64,000 bases of DNA from Planctomycetota bacterium (lineage in GTDB: Bacteria; Planctomycetota; UBA1135; GCA-002686595), in NCBI GenBank assembly GCA_020638855.1, contig JACKHT010000002.1, positions 1-64,000 on the forward strand. Direction: 5' to 3'. The stretch's first letter is position 1. Every line of letters starts with the position of its first letter. Shown in pieces: positions 1 to 9,713 of the stretch. The position numbers were made by a program, and so were the translations under genes. Under the pieces are notes generated by a model. It did not search any database, was not told the DNA's origin, and saw only the letters and a program-made list of their open reading frames with translations.

Positions 1-141
1 GCTAGCCGGGCAGTCCGTCCGCACCTGCAGTGTACTCCTTGCTGCTCAAATCGGAGCTGTGTGGCCAGTAGCTGGCGCAGTATTGCGCAGCCAAGGATTT
101 CAGAAGCTGGGCTCGGCAGCCACCTAAGCCCGCGGACCCAC
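1..141. other. window edge, no gene seen
   Basis: This stretch lies downstream of the glutamate-synthase-like gene and runs to the window edge. A 5-bp inverted repeat with a 4-base loop (75-88) is present but has no T-run, so I do not call it a terminator. Nothing else is supportable. Confidence 0.4.
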
Positions 142-1791
142 CTACGTCCGATGAAGGATGGCGCCCTGGCTTGGCGTCTTGCGCGGCAAGGATTCTTCAG
201 GACTCCCCGGCGGGGTTCCAAAGTGTGAGGGGGCAGCCCGGCGCCAAGCGTCCTCGTATTCGGCCGGTACCGGGTCGGAAATCAAGGCTCCACGTTCGAG
301 GAACGGGTAGACCTGGAAGTAGCTCTGCACCTTGGCCCCTTCCACCCGCCGCATGATGTGGTGCGGGGTGATTTGGTCCGGAGAGTCCAAGCCTGCGGCG
401 CCGACCAACTCCATCAGGCTTTCGACCGTCTCGCGATGGAAGCCAGCGGTTCTCTTGGACTTGTCTTCCACATCGAGTCCCTGCACTAGTGCGGGGTTTT
501 GGGTGGCGACGCCCGCAGGGCAGTCGTTGGAATTGCAGCGGCGCGCCTGGATGCAGCCGATCGAGAGCATCATGGCACGGGCCGAATTGCACAGGTCGGC
601 GCCCAAGGCCAGTTTTGTGGCGATGTCGAAGCCCGTCAGGATCTTGCCCGATGCGATCAACTTGATGCGCTCGCGCAGTCCGAAACCGACGAGGCAGTTG
701 TGGACAAACACCAAACCCTCGTTGAGCGGCATGCCCACCGAATTGGAAAATTCCAGCGGCGCAGCTCCCGTCCCGCCTTCCCCCCCATCCACCGTGATGA
801 AATCGGGATGCTTGCCGGTGGCGCGCATGGCCATGCAAACCGACATGAACTCTTCCTGGCGGCCTACGCACAGTTTGAATCCCACGGGCTTCCCACCGGA
901 CATGCGCCGCAGGTCTTCGATCCAATGCAACAATTCTGCGGGGGTGTGGAAGGCCGAGTGACCCGGAGGCGAAAGCACGTCTTGCCCCATGGGGACTCCC
1001 CGGATCGCCGAAATCTCTTCGGAGACTTTGGAGGCCGGCAAGATCCCACCATGCCCGGGTTTCGCACCTTGGGAGAGTTTCACCTCGATCATCTTGATCG
1101 CGGGCAGGCTGGCCTGCTGGGTGAAGCGCTCCGGATCAAATCCGCCCTGCGCGTTGCGACAGCCAAAGTACCCCGTGCCAATCTGCCAAACCAAATCGCC
1201 CCCTGGCTTCTGGTGGTACGGAGATACGCCCCCTTCGCCGGTGTTGTGGGCAAAGCCCCCAAGCCGAGCTCCGGTGTTGAGCGCCAAGATCGCGCGGGTC
1301 GACAGGCTCCCGTAGCTCATGGCCGAAATGTTCAAGATCGATGCGGAGTAAGGCTGCTTGCAGGTCTCCGCGCCAATGACCACGCGCGGCATTTCTTCGC
1401 TCGGATGCTTGGGCATCATCGAGTGGGCAATCCACTCGTACCCGTCCGCGTACACATTCCATTGGGTACCGAAGGGAAGCGTATCGAGCTCGCCCTTGGC
1501 GCGCTGGTACACCACCGAGCGCCGCTCGCGGTTGAAAGGCGTACCATCGGTGGCCCCTTCGACGAAGTACTGCTGGATCTCGGGCCGGATCATCTCGAAC
1601 AGGTAGCGGAAGTGCCCCAGCAGGGGGAAGTTGCGCAGGATGGCATGCTTGCGCTGCCGCACGTCGTAGATCGCCAAGGCCCACAAACAGCCCAGCAAGG
1701 CTTCGACGACCCACAGGAACGGCCATCGGATCGCGAGCACGCCCACGACCACGGTCACCAGGATCAAAACGCCAAAGATCGGTCCACGCAT
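142..1791 (-). CDS. FMN-binding glutamate synthase family protein
   Basis: The 549-residue protein matches the stand-alone GltB-like FMN/TIM-barrel family (archaeal-type glutamate synthase domain). Two hydrophobic N-terminal segments (about residues 4-20 and 24-44) would anchor it in the membrane. The barrel carries typical stretches such as ISAMSYGSLS, HNTGEGGVSPYH, KPGHGG and TVDGGEGGTGAAP. A C-x5-C-x4-C cluster in GCIQARRCNSNDCPAG fits the 3Fe-4S cluster of glutamate synthases. There is no glutaminase domain, so the physiological reaction is uncertain; such proteins are usually annotated only by family. The start is 4 nt downstream of the RNase R stop, but a TAGGCT hexamer 6 nt before the ATG suggests its own leaderless promoter. 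Confidence 0.9.
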   Translation of the reverse strand: MRGPIFGVLILVTVVVGVLAIRWPFLWVVEALLGCLWALAIYDVRQRKHAILRNFPLLGHFRYLFEMIRPEIQQYFVEGATDGTPFNRERRSVVYQRAKGELDTLPFGTQWNVYADGYEWIAHSMMPKHPSEEMPRVVIGAETCKQPYSASILNISAMSYGSLSTRAILALNTGARLGGFAHNTGEGGVSPYHQKPGGDLVWQIGTGYFGCRNAQGGFDPERFTQQASLPAIKMIEVKLSQGAKPGHGGILPASKVSEEISAIRGVPMGQDVLSPPGHSAFHTPAELLHWIEDLRRMSGGKPVGFKLCVGRQEEFMSVCMAMRATGKHPDFITVDGGEGGTGAAPLEFSNSVGMPLNEGLVFVHNCLVGFGLRERIKLIASGKILTGFDIATKLALGADLCNSARAMMLSIGCIQARRCNSNDCPAGVATQNPALVQGLDVEDKSKRTAGFHRETVESLMELVGAAGLDSPDQITPHHIMRRVEGAKVQSYFQVYPFLERGALISDPVPAEYEDAWRRAAPSHFGTPPGSPEESLPRKTPSQGAILHRT

Positions 1792-1795
1792 GCGA

Positions 1796-3577
1796 TTAGC
1801 CTAGTTCCATGAGTACTTGCAGCTTGAGGAAGTCCACATCCTGGATGCGGACAGCGATCGGGTAGCCCTCGGTGAACGAAAGGCTGCGCCGGCCGGCTTG
1901 AACGGTTAGGGTTGGGCCCTTGAGCTTCGGTCGAGCCCCGATGGCGCGCAACGGAAGGAAGCCGCCGACGTGGAACTCCGGTAGGTGCACTTCGATGCCG
2001 CCTCGTGAGACGCGCACCACGCGCCCTTCGTGCTTCGTCCCCACATGGGGCGCCATGAATTGGCAAACCTTGAGGTCCCCCACCGCGGTTTCCGCCATGG
2101 CGGCCATTTCGGATTGCAGCGAACAGTGACCAGCCACCTCGGTCAGATCGTCGACCCAGGTTCCCCCGCGCAGTTCGGCTTCGGCCTCCTCGCCGCGGGC
2201 CAACAGGTCGCTGAGCCAGCGGTGGACGATCAGGTCCGGGTAACGCCGGATGGGCGAGGTGAAGTGCAGGTAGGCTTCCCGGGCCAGGCCGAAGTGTTGG
2301 GCTACGTCTTCGTGGTCCTTGACCTCGTACAGGGCCCGTTCGACCAACCCCATGATACGCGGGATGAGTGCTTCGGCGTTGGGTTTGCGGCGCGCGGCGC
2401 GAATCAAGCGCCCCACGTCACGTCCGGTCAGGCGGTCCTTGAGCGGTACATGCAGGCCATGCTCTTCCAGCATCTTGGCGATGCGTTCGATTTCTTCCGG
2501 ATCCTTTTCGGGATGGACGCGGTAGATCGTGGGCAGGCCGCGTTCGCGGAAGTAGTCCCCTACCGCCTGGTTGGCAGCCAAAGCTGTCTCCTCGATCAGT
2601 GTGTTGGAGAAGTACTTGGGGTAGTCCACGATGGCTTGCACCTCGTGATCCGGGCCAAACACAAACTTGCGCTCGCGCGAATCGATGCGCAGCGAGCCTT
2701 TGGCGTCGCGCAGGGATTGTTGGCGCCGAGTCCAAACCTGGAAATGCTCGAGCGGAACGCGCAAATCCTCCAAGCGTGCAGCCCCTTCGGTATCCGCCCC
2801 ATCGAGCAGTTCCTGGACCTCTTGATAGGTGCAGCGCCGCACGCTGCGCAAGATGCTCTTTGCCACGCGGTACGACTCGCGCTCCCCTTGCGCATTGAAG
2901 ACCATGTGCACCGAAATGGCCAAGCGATCGCGATCGGGCACCAACGAACATAGGCCGTTGGAAAGCGCCTCGGGCAGCATGGGGACCACCTGGTCGGGCA
3001 GGTAGACGCTGGTGCCCCGTGCCAAGGCTTCGTCGTCCAAGCGGGTCTGGGGCCGCACGTAGTGCGATACATCTGCGATGTGCACCCCCACCTCGAAGCG
3101 CCCATCGCCTAGGGCCTCGATCGCGATGGCATCGTCGTAGTCGCGCGCGTCCTTGCCGTCGATGGTGAAAATCGTGGCCCCGCGCAGGTCCTGTCGGCCT
3201 TCGGCGTCGCTGGGCCGCGGGTCGGCGGGTAGGCCTTCCACCTCCCCCATGACGTCGGGGAGGAACACGGTGCGCACTCGGAACGAACGCAAAAGACCCA
3301 TCTCTTCGCTGTCGGCGTCCCGGTAGAAAGGCGGGCCCGTGTCCATGGCCCCAATGGCCCGGGGCCGTGCAGCGATGCGGGCGCGGGGGCCAGCCCCCAA
3401 GTCGGGAAGCAAGTCGAGTTCCTCACCCTGGAAGCGCTCATCCTGGCCGTCCACCATCCAGCCGCGGCCTTCGGTCGGATCCTCGGCTGGCTTCGGTTCC
3501 CCACCTCGCGACCGAATGAGGTCTGCAAAGCTCTTGAATTCGCCTTCCCCAGGCGGCTTGCCTTTGCCTTGGGCCAT
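1796..3577 (-). CDS. rnr: RNB-domain 3'-5' exoribonuclease (RNase R/II family, short form)
   Basis: This processive 3'-5' exoribonuclease degrades structured RNA in the cytoplasm. The RNB catalytic signature with clustered aspartates, TIDGKDARDYDDAI, lies near residues 138-151, and the family motif HFTSPIRRYPDLIVHR lies in the second half. The last 90 or so residues form an S1 RNA-binding domain (HEGRVVRVSRGGIEVHLPEF). At 593 residues it is much shorter than E. coli RNase R (about 800). The N-terminal cold-shock domains are missing, replaced by a charged low-complexity segment of about 100 residues. The next gene downstream begins 4 nt after its stop. A TATGCT hexamer lies 8 nt before the ATG. 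Confidence 0.92.
   Translation of the reverse strand: MAQGKGKPPGEGEFKSFADLIRSRGGEPKPAEDPTEGRGWMVDGQDERFQGEELDLLPDLGAGPRARIAARPRAIGAMDTGPPFYRDADSEEMGLLRSFRVRTVFLPDVMGEVEGLPADPRPSDAEGRQDLRGATIFTIDGKDARDYDDAIAIEALGDGRFEVGVHIADVSHYVRPQTRLDDEALARGTSVYLPDQVVPMLPEALSNGLCSLVPDRDRLAISVHMVFNAQGERESYRVAKSILRSVRRCTYQEVQELLDGADTEGAARLEDLRVPLEHFQVWTRRQQSLRDAKGSLRIDSRERKFVFGPDHEVQAIVDYPKYFSNTLIEETALAANQAVGDYFRERGLPTIYRVHPEKDPEEIERIAKMLEEHGLHVPLKDRLTGRDVGRLIRAARRKPNAEALIPRIMGLVERALYEVKDHEDVAQHFGLAREAYLHFTSPIRRYPDLIVHRWLSDLLARGEEAEAELRGGTWVDDLTEVAGHCSLQSEMAAMAETAVGDLKVCQFMAPHVGTKHEGRVVRVSRGGIEVHLPEFHVGGFLPLRAIGARPKLKGPTLTVQAGRRSLSFTEGYPIAVRIQDVDFLKLQVLMELG
1798..1803 (-). promoter_or_regulatory. candidate -10 box (TAGGCT) of the glutamate-synthase-like gene
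   Basis: TAGGCT ends 6 nt before the ATG at 1791 and overlaps the TAA stop of the upstream RNase R gene. Transcription would start at or next to the start codon. No convincing -35 was identified. Confidence 0.4.
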
Positions 3578-3585
3578 GACGCGCG

Positions 3586-3591
3586 AGCATA
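3586..3591 (-). promoter_or_regulatory. candidate -10 box (TATGCT) of rnr
   Basis: TATGCT lies 8 nt before the ATG at 3577. This fits a leaderless or near-leaderless transcript. Confidence 0.35.
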
Positions 3592-3674
3592 GCCCTTGGC
3601 GGCACCGGCCGACAGCGCCGAATCGCCAGACCCACGAGCCGCGCCGGGATTCCCCGAGGAGAACCCCGCTCGGC

Positions 3675-5123
3675 CTAATGGATGAACGAAACTCCCCGGA
3701 AACGGGCGGGCGCAGCGCCGTGGCTCATCTCGGCGATTTGGTAGGGATTGCCCTTGCCGCAGTTGGGCACCCCAAAGACCTGGAAGTGCTCGGGGCTGCA
3801 GACGGCATCGCAGCCCGCCCAAAACGCAGGGGTAGACCCCTGGTAGGTGGGCTGCCGGTAGAGGCGGCCGGGCTTGCCATCCTGGACTTCCCAGGCGGCT
3901 TGGCAGGTGAATTGGAAGTTCAGTCGGCGTTGGTCGATGGACCAGGTCCGAATCCCATCCACCAAGAGCGCCCCGTCCTCGGTGTCGGCCAAGAGCGCCT
4001 GCAGATCCCATCCACCGGGCAACAGCGAAAGGTTGGTGATGCGCACGATGGGCGGGTTGTACCAGCCTTCGGCGCGGCTCGACCCTCGGCTGCGCTCGTC
4101 GCCGGCGCCCGAGGCCCATTCGCGGTCGGTCAAGAGTCCCTTCAGAATGCCCTTGTCGACAATCGGCCAGCGTTGACTCGGAACGCCCTCGTCGTCCCAC
4201 CCGCGGGTGTCGAGTCCGTGGGCCAACTGCGAATTGGCCTCAAGCGTCACTTGATCCGAACCGTAGCGGTGCGTGCCCACCATTTCGGGGCGCACGAACG
4301 AGCTGCCCGCAAAGTCGATTTCATGATCGAAGATGCGGTCGGCCTCGGTGGGATGCCCCACCGACTCGTGGATTTGGAGCGCCAACTGGCTGCCCCCCAA
4401 GATCATGGTGAACTCACCCGTCGGGCACGGGGGGGCCGAGCACAATGCCGCAGCCTCCTCGCCCATGCGCGGGGCCGTTTCGACCAACTGCATGGCTTCG
4501 ATGTGTTCCCAGCCGCCGGACAGGTACTGTCCGCCGTAAGCCGGATGGCTGCGGGTTTCCACGTGCCCGTGGGCACTGGCCGTCGCGGTGACATGCGCGC
4601 CCACGCGAACCAAAACTTGGTGCAGGCTCGCGCCTTCCGAGGAGGCCTGCCATTGTTCTTCGCGGCGGAGACCGAGCATGGACTCACCCGCCACCACTTC
4701 CGAACGCACGTGCACAGCGGCTTCCGCGCGGCGTAGGAGGTCCACCTTGTCGCGCAGGGAGACCCGGAATGGGTCGATTTGTATGGGCGTATGGTATTCC
4801 CCCACGTGCCCCGCTTCGGCCGCGAGTTGGATCGGTGTACGACGTGCGGGCCCGAGGTCCCGAGCAGCCTTGTACGCGCGGCGTGCGACTCCGGGGACGA
4901 CGTCGGCCAAGTCGCTGGGCAAGCCGGGGGCCGCTGCGAAACCCCAGCAGCCCTGCTTCATCACGCGAACCCCAAGGCCAAATTCTTCGGGAGCGTCGGC
5001 CATCGACAGCTTGCCGTTGCGCACCCCCAGTTGCTCTTGGGACAGGCGCACAATGCGGGCATCGGCGTAATCAGCGCCCGCGCGCAAAGCTTCTTCGACC
5101 GCAAGTTGAGCGAGTTGTTGCAT
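3675..5123 (-). CDS. tldD: TldD family metalloprotease
   Basis: TldD forms a heterodimeric zinc protease with TldE/PmbA that processes peptides such as modified bacterial peptides and antitoxins. At 482 residues the length is standard. The metal-binding HEXXXH motif is seen as HESVGHPTEAD near residue 253, followed by the typical TldD C-terminal stretches (NFQFTCQAAWEVQDGK, FGVPNCGKGNP). It lies 23 nt downstream of the tldE-like gene on the same strand, the classical pair arrangement. No TANNNT hexamer sits close to its start, consistent with being the second gene of the unit. Confidence 0.93.
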   Translation of the reverse strand: MQQLAQLAVEEALRAGADYADARIVRLSQEQLGVRNGKLSMADAPEEFGLGVRVMKQGCWGFAAAPGLPSDLADVVPGVARRAYKAARDLGPARRTPIQLAAEAGHVGEYHTPIQIDPFRVSLRDKVDLLRRAEAAVHVRSEVVAGESMLGLRREEQWQASSEGASLHQVLVRVGAHVTATASAHGHVETRSHPAYGGQYLSGGWEHIEAMQLVETAPRMGEEAAALCSAPPCPTGEFTMILGGSQLALQIHESVGHPTEADRIFDHEIDFAGSSFVRPEMVGTHRYGSDQVTLEANSQLAHGLDTRGWDDEGVPSQRWPIVDKGILKGLLTDREWASGAGDERSRGSSRAEGWYNPPIVRITNLSLLPGGWDLQALLADTEDGALLVDGIRTWSIDQRRLNFQFTCQAAWEVQDGKPGRLYRQPTYQGSTPAFWAGCDAVCSPEHFQVFGVPNCGKGNPYQIAEMSHGAAPARFRGVSFIH

Positions 5124-5146
5124 GGCGACCCTGGAAGGCAGTGGTG

Positions 5147-6511
5147 CTAGAAGGCGGTGGTAGAGGTAAAGCGGAAGCCGTCAATGCGCAGCGAAGGGCA
5201 CAAAACCTCACCCCCAAACAATGCGCCCGCCACGTGCAATTGGTTGCCGATGCCGCGCACGCGGGTCAACGCCTGCACCCACGATTGGGTGAAGCGCAGG
5301 TTGTGCACGGGCCGGGTGACCCGGCCGCCCTCGATCCGGAAGGTTCCGCCGCGGGTCATGCCTGTGAACACCATTTCACGGGGTTCCATCAGGTTCGTGT
5401 AGTGGAACTGACTTACCAAGAGTCCGTTTTCGACTCCCGCGATCAGTTGTTCGGTCGATTGGTGCCCGGGTGCTAGCACCAAGTGCCGGGGCTCTGGTCC
5501 GCGAGGGGAAGGTTGCGAGTGGCCGTGACCGGTATTGGTGAGACCCAACCGTGCAGCCCAATGGGCATCGGTCACCGGGCCCGTGAACGCCCCGTGGCGC
5601 AGGAGATCGGTGCGCAGGGTCGGTGAACCTTCCCCATCGAACGGGATCCCGGGGTACAACTCGTGGCGCACGTCGTCCATCAGGCACAGGCCATCGGGAA
5701 ACAGTCGTTCCCCGACTCGGCCGCACAGCGGCGAGCGGGACTCGTGGTACTCCTGGGCGCCGAAGCCCGCGTAGGACATGCCAAGCAGCAAGGCGCTCAC
5801 GGCCTGCGGCATGAGCACCACCGTGTACTCACCCGGATCGATGGGCTCGGGGTGACGCGCTTTGGCGGCCCGCTCGACGGTTTGGCGGATGGCGCTGGGC
5901 ACATCGAGCCGGTCGACCGAAGCATGCACGGTTTCGCTCGAAGCGGTCACGCCGCTGCCTCCGCCCTCGTAAGCCGTCATCGAGAAGCTGGCGCGGGCTT
6001 GGGCCCCGTGGGCCACCCGTCCAGCCGAATTGACCAGGGTTTTGGAGAGCACGGTGGTTTGGACCAATCCGGCGCTGAGGAGCCCAGCCCGGTGGGCGGC
6101 TGCCTGGGCTTCGACTATCCAAGCCCCCTTTTCCCGAAAGGTATGGTCTTGGGTTGGGCGTTCCATCGCGCTGCCCGGGATGGTCACCGGTCCGCCCATG
6201 GGGCGATCGGAATCCACGGGATCGGCGTGCTCCGCCAGCACCAAGGCCCGATCCATGGCCGCACGCATGTCGTCCGGGTCGATGGTTCCGCACGTCGCCC
6301 GGGCCTCGCGCAGCTGGCCATCGACGGGAATGCGGACGCGAAAGGCCACCGCATACTTTTCGCGGTCGGCGTTTTGGGTCGGCCCATCGCAGGCGTACCG
6401 CACGAAGCGGTCTTCGACACAATCCAAGGTGACTTCGGTCTGGTCGGCCGGGCTTTGCTGGACCAGGGACTGGCAGAGTTCGACCGCGTGGTCGTTGGAA
6501 AGGATCGACAT
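5147..6511 (-). CDS. pmbA: TldE/PmbA family metalloprotease partner
   Basis: The 454-residue protein is a TldD/PmbA-family member without the HEXXXH motif, as expected for TldE, the non-catalytic half of the TldD-TldE protease. The C-terminal third holds typical family sequence (GHGHSQPSPRGPEPRHL, ENGLLVSQFHYTNLMEP, MVFTGMTRGGTFRIEGG). It is the first gene of a two-gene unit with tldD (23-nt gap). Upstream a TACAGT hexamer at about 50 nt before the ATG could serve as a promoter with an ordinary leader. Confidence 0.9.
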   Translation of the reverse strand: MSILSNDHAVELCQSLVQQSPADQTEVTLDCVEDRFVRYACDGPTQNADREKYAVAFRVRIPVDGQLREARATCGTIDPDDMRAAMDRALVLAEHADPVDSDRPMGGPVTIPGSAMERPTQDHTFREKGAWIVEAQAAAHRAGLLSAGLVQTTVLSKTLVNSAGRVAHGAQARASFSMTAYEGGGSGVTASSETVHASVDRLDVPSAIRQTVERAAKARHPEPIDPGEYTVVLMPQAVSALLLGMSYAGFGAQEYHESRSPLCGRVGERLFPDGLCLMDDVRHELYPGIPFDGEGSPTLRTDLLRHGAFTGPVTDAHWAARLGLTNTGHGHSQPSPRGPEPRHLVLAPGHQSTEQLIAGVENGLLVSQFHYTNLMEPREMVFTGMTRGGTFRIEGGRVTRPVHNLRFTQSWVQALTRVRGIGNQLHVAGALFGGEVLCPSLRIDGFRFTSTTAF

Positions 6512-6625
6512 GGTGGCGAGCGCAGGGCCGGGAACCCCGCAGGGCGCTTACTGTATCCCGAACCCCGGGCGGCGCAACGACCTAGGGGTCCCCTCGCTGG
6601 GAAGCCAGCGATCGACTGGAAATCA

Positions 6626-6659
6626 AAGCGCGCCCCCCTGTCTCCAGAAGGGCGCGCTT
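6626..6659 (-). terminator. stem-loop after leuS, probable terminator
   Basis: A perfect 10-bp inverted repeat (AAGCGCGCCC at 6626-6635 and GGGCGCGCTT at 6650-6659, 14-nt loop) starts about 40 nt after the leuS stop. On the minus strand it is followed by a weak T-rich stretch (TTTGATTT), so it fits an intrinsic terminator of leuS. Confidence 0.55.
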
Positions 6660-6699
6660 GGGATGGCTACGCAGCTGTGCCGCGATCCAGAACCGGTGC

Positions 6700-9279
6700 T
6701 CAGCGAACGACGAAGTTGACCAGCTTGCCGGGAACCACGATCGTCTTGACGATTTGCTTGCCTTCGAGCCGATCCTCGATCGATGCCCGCGCCAAGGCGG
6801 CGAGCTCGTCTTGGTTGGCGCCTTGGGGGGCGCGCGCTCGAGCACGGACTTTTCCCATAATCTGGACGACCAGCTCGAAGTCTTCATCGACGAGGTAGCT
6901 GGCTTCGACTTGGGGCCAGGGAGCAAAGCAGACGCTGGGCGGGTGCCCCAAGCGGCTCCAGAGTTCTTCGGCCACGTGCGGAGCAAAAGGCGCGATGGCG
7001 CACACCAAGCGTTCGGCCTGGTCGCGGCGCAGGGCCCCCACCGACTTGGTGGCCACGTTCACGAATTCCATGAACGCCGCCACCGCGGTGTTGAAGTTGA
7101 AGTGTTCGAACGAGTCGTTGACCCGCTGCAGGCAGCGGTGGAACTGCTTCTCGAGCTCCAGGCTTTCCCCTACGGCCGCCCCCTGCGAGGCTTCCAAGAG
7201 GTTGGGACGCAGCCGGTCGCTGCTGTCGGGGTCGACAAACAGGCGCCAAAACCGCTCCAGAAAGCGCCTCGGGCCGGGCACGTCGCGGTCGTTCCAGGGC
7301 TTGGAGTCCGCCAGCGGGCCCATGAACATCTCGTACAAGCGGAAGGTATCGACCCCATAGCGCTGGCAGACGTCGTCTGGGTTGACCACGTTCTTGAGCG
7401 ACTTCGAGATCTTGGCCACGATGCGTTCGACCGGCTCGCCGCTCGCCTTGAGCACGGGCGGCTCCGCCTCCCCATCGACCTCGTCGACGGGGATCAGCCG
7501 GCCCGTGGCGTCCTTGTAGGCAAAGCCCTGCAGCATGCCCTGGTTGAACAGGCGTTGGAACGGCTCCTTGGTGGGCACGAGGCCCTCATCGAACAGAACC
7601 TTGTGCCAGAAACGCGCGTACAAAAGGTGCAGCACGGCGTGTTCGGCACCCCCCACGTACAGATCGACTTGGTTCCAGTAGCGAACGGCCTCCTGGGAGA
7701 ACGGCGCCGAGCCGTTGTGCGGGTCCATGAAACGCAGGTAGTACCAGCAAGACCCGGCCCAGCCGGGCATGGTGTCGGTATCCCGCTGCAAGGTTTCGCC
7801 GCTGACCGGGTCGTGGACCGCAAGCCAATCGGTCGCCTTCGAGAGCGGCGGCGAGCCGTCATCGGGCGGGGCGAACTGGGTCATGTGGGGCAAGGCGACG
7901 GGCAAATCCTCGTCGCGCACCCGCTGGTGGCTGCCGTCGGGACGATGCAGCACGGGGAACGGTTCCCCCCAGTAGCGCTGACGGCTGAACAACCAGTCGC
8001 GCAAACGATAGGTCACGCGCGCTTCCCCCAGCCCCTGCTCGGCCAGCCAAGCGATCATGCGAGCCTTGGCTTCGGCCACGCCGAGCCCGTCCAAGAAGCC
8101 CGAATTCATGGCCGGCCCGTCGCCGGTGAAGGCTTCCCCGTCGAAATCCGCAGGCGGCTGGACCGTGCGCACGATGGGCAGGTCGTAGGCCTTGGCAAAA
8201 TCCCAATCCCGTTGGTCCTGGCCAGGAACGGCCATGATCGCGCCGGTTCCGTAGCTGATCAGCACGTAGTCGGCAACGAACACGGGCAGCCGCGCGCGTT
8301 CGTCGGCAGGGTCGAAGGCCGGGTTCAGGCAGTACCCACCGGTGAAGACCCCCGACTTGTCCTTGGCCAAATCGGTGCGCTCCAGGTCGGACTTGACCGC
8401 CGCTTCTGCCACGTAGGCGTCCACCTTGGTTTTCTGCTCGGGCGTCACCAGGCGATCCAGCAACGGGTGTTCGGGCGCAACCACCATGAACGTGGCGCCA
8501 AACAGCGTGTCCGGGCGCGTGGTAAAAATCGAAAGGGCCTCGCCCTTGCCGCCGGCGATCGGGAAACGCACTTCCGCGCCTTCGCTGCGCCCAATCCATT
8601 CGCGCTGCATGGCCTTGACCGATTCGGGCCAATCCAGGCCCTCCAGATCTTCGATCAGTCGGTCGGCGTAGGCGGTGATCTTCAGCATCCATTGCTTGAG
8701 CGGGCGCCGTACACACGGGTGGTCACCTCGTTCGGAGCGTCCGCCGATGACCTCTTCGTTGGCCAAAACGGTCTTCAGGGCTTCGCACCACCAAACGGGT
8801 ACTTCGGTCTGGTAGGCCAAACCCCGGTCGTAGAGCCGAGCAAAGATCCACTGGGTCCAACGGTAGTAATCCACATCGCTGGTAGCGAATTCGCGGCTCC
8901 AGTCAAAACTCAACCCCAGCCGCTCCATCTGCCCCCGGAAGGTCGCGATGTTCTGAGCGGTGGTCTCGGCAGGGTGCTGGCCGGTCTGGATGGCGTATTG
9001 TTCGGCGGGCAGACCAAAGGCGTCGTAGCCCATGGGGTGCAACACGTTGAAGCCCTCCATGCGCTTGCGCCGGGCCACGATGTCGGTGCCCAGATAGCCG
9101 ATCGGGTGCCCCACGTGCAGCCCCGCCCCCGAGGGGTAGGGGAACATGTCCAGCACGTAGTATTTGGGCTTGCTTGCATCGAAGCCCGGCTCCCCGGGGT
9201 TGGGGCAATGGAAGGTCTGGTGGGATTTCCACCAGGCCTGCCAGCGGGCTTCGATCGGTTGGGGGTCGTAGGGTTGCAC
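6700..9279 (-). CDS. leuS: leucyl-tRNA synthetase
   Basis: This class I aminoacyl-tRNA synthetase charges tRNA-Leu in the cytoplasm. The 859-residue length is standard. The HIGH-type motif is in YPSGAGLHVGHPIGY (about residues 45-60), and the KMSKS motif reads KISKS (about residue 620). The central CP1 editing domain and the C-terminal anticodon-binding and tail regions are present. The start chosen is a GTG at 9279, because MQPYDPQPIEARWQAWW matches the usual LeuS N-terminus. A stem-loop 40 nt past the stop probably ends the transcript. It is a monocistronic housekeeping gene next to the TldE/TldD unit. Confidence 0.97.
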   Translation of the reverse strand: MQPYDPQPIEARWQAWWKSHQTFHCPNPGEPGFDASKPKYYVLDMFPYPSGAGLHVGHPIGYLGTDIVARRKRMEGFNVLHPMGYDAFGLPAEQYAIQTGQHPAETTAQNIATFRGQMERLGLSFDWSREFATSDVDYYRWTQWIFARLYDRGLAYQTEVPVWWCEALKTVLANEEVIGGRSERGDHPCVRRPLKQWMLKITAYADRLIEDLEGLDWPESVKAMQREWIGRSEGAEVRFPIAGGKGEALSIFTTRPDTLFGATFMVVAPEHPLLDRLVTPEQKTKVDAYVAEAAVKSDLERTDLAKDKSGVFTGGYCLNPAFDPADERARLPVFVADYVLISYGTGAIMAVPGQDQRDWDFAKAYDLPIVRTVQPPADFDGEAFTGDGPAMNSGFLDGLGVAEAKARMIAWLAEQGLGEARVTYRLRDWLFSRQRYWGEPFPVLHRPDGSHQRVRDEDLPVALPHMTQFAPPDDGSPPLSKATDWLAVHDPVSGETLQRDTDTMPGWAGSCWYYLRFMDPHNGSAPFSQEAVRYWNQVDLYVGGAEHAVLHLLYARFWHKVLFDEGLVPTKEPFQRLFNQGMLQGFAYKDATGRLIPVDEVDGEAEPPVLKASGEPVERIVAKISKSLKNVVNPDDVCQRYGVDTFRLYEMFMGPLADSKPWNDRDVPGPRRFLERFWRLFVDPDSSDRLRPNLLEASQGAAVGESLELEKQFHRCLQRVNDSFEHFNFNTAVAAFMEFVNVATKSVGALRRDQAERLVCAIAPFAPHVAEELWSRLGHPPSVCFAPWPQVEASYLVDEDFELVVQIMGKVRARARAPQGANQDELAALARASIEDRLEGKQIVKTIVVPGKLVNFVVR

Positions 9280-9385
9280 GGCGAAAAGGGCTCGGGACTG
9301 GGGACCATGGGCCCCCTGGGACCGAGCAGCATAGGCATCGGAACCGAGGCGGTCCTACCTGCCGCGCAAAAAACCCGGGTGGGGC

Positions 9386-9414
9386 TTGACTCAGACCCCG
9401 CCAAGAAACAATCT
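9386..9414 (+). promoter_or_regulatory. possible sigma-70 promoter for tRNA-Ala
   Basis: A near-consensus -35 (TTGACT, 9386-9391) is followed after 17 nt by a poor -10 (CAATCT, 9409-9414), about 65 nt before the tRNA. Only the -35 is convincing. Confidence 0.3.
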
Positions 9415-9479
9415 TACCGCCCCGATGGTCGCGCAAGCGGCCGTCCGCAGGGGCGGCGACGCCCCCCTGTGCCGGGCAA

Positions 9480-9555
<76 letters not shown>

Positions 9556-9570
9556 CCTACCTTGCCCGGC

Positions 9571-9600
9571 TGCATGAGGCCCTTGTGCATGAGGCCCTTG
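9571..9600 (+). repeat. 15-bp tandem duplication
   Basis: TGCATGAGGCCCTTG occurs twice in direct succession (9571-9585, 9586-9600) in the tRNA-Ala/lysS spacer. It is probably a recent slippage or duplication event; no function is visible. Confidence 0.8.
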
Positions 9601-9713
9601 GAGGGACTCTTGGCGAAGACTCGCCGCGCCCGCAAGCAAAGGAATTCGGCTGCGCCTTTGGAAGGACCCCCATTCTTACCTGTGCCAGCGTTCCTTCGGC
9701 ACGGGTTAGGAAC

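Noticed and set aside
499..1812. Long open frame antisense to the glutamate-synthase-like gene
   Set aside because: The minus-strand protein is a clear family member; the plus-strand frame is a high-GC shadow without domain sense.
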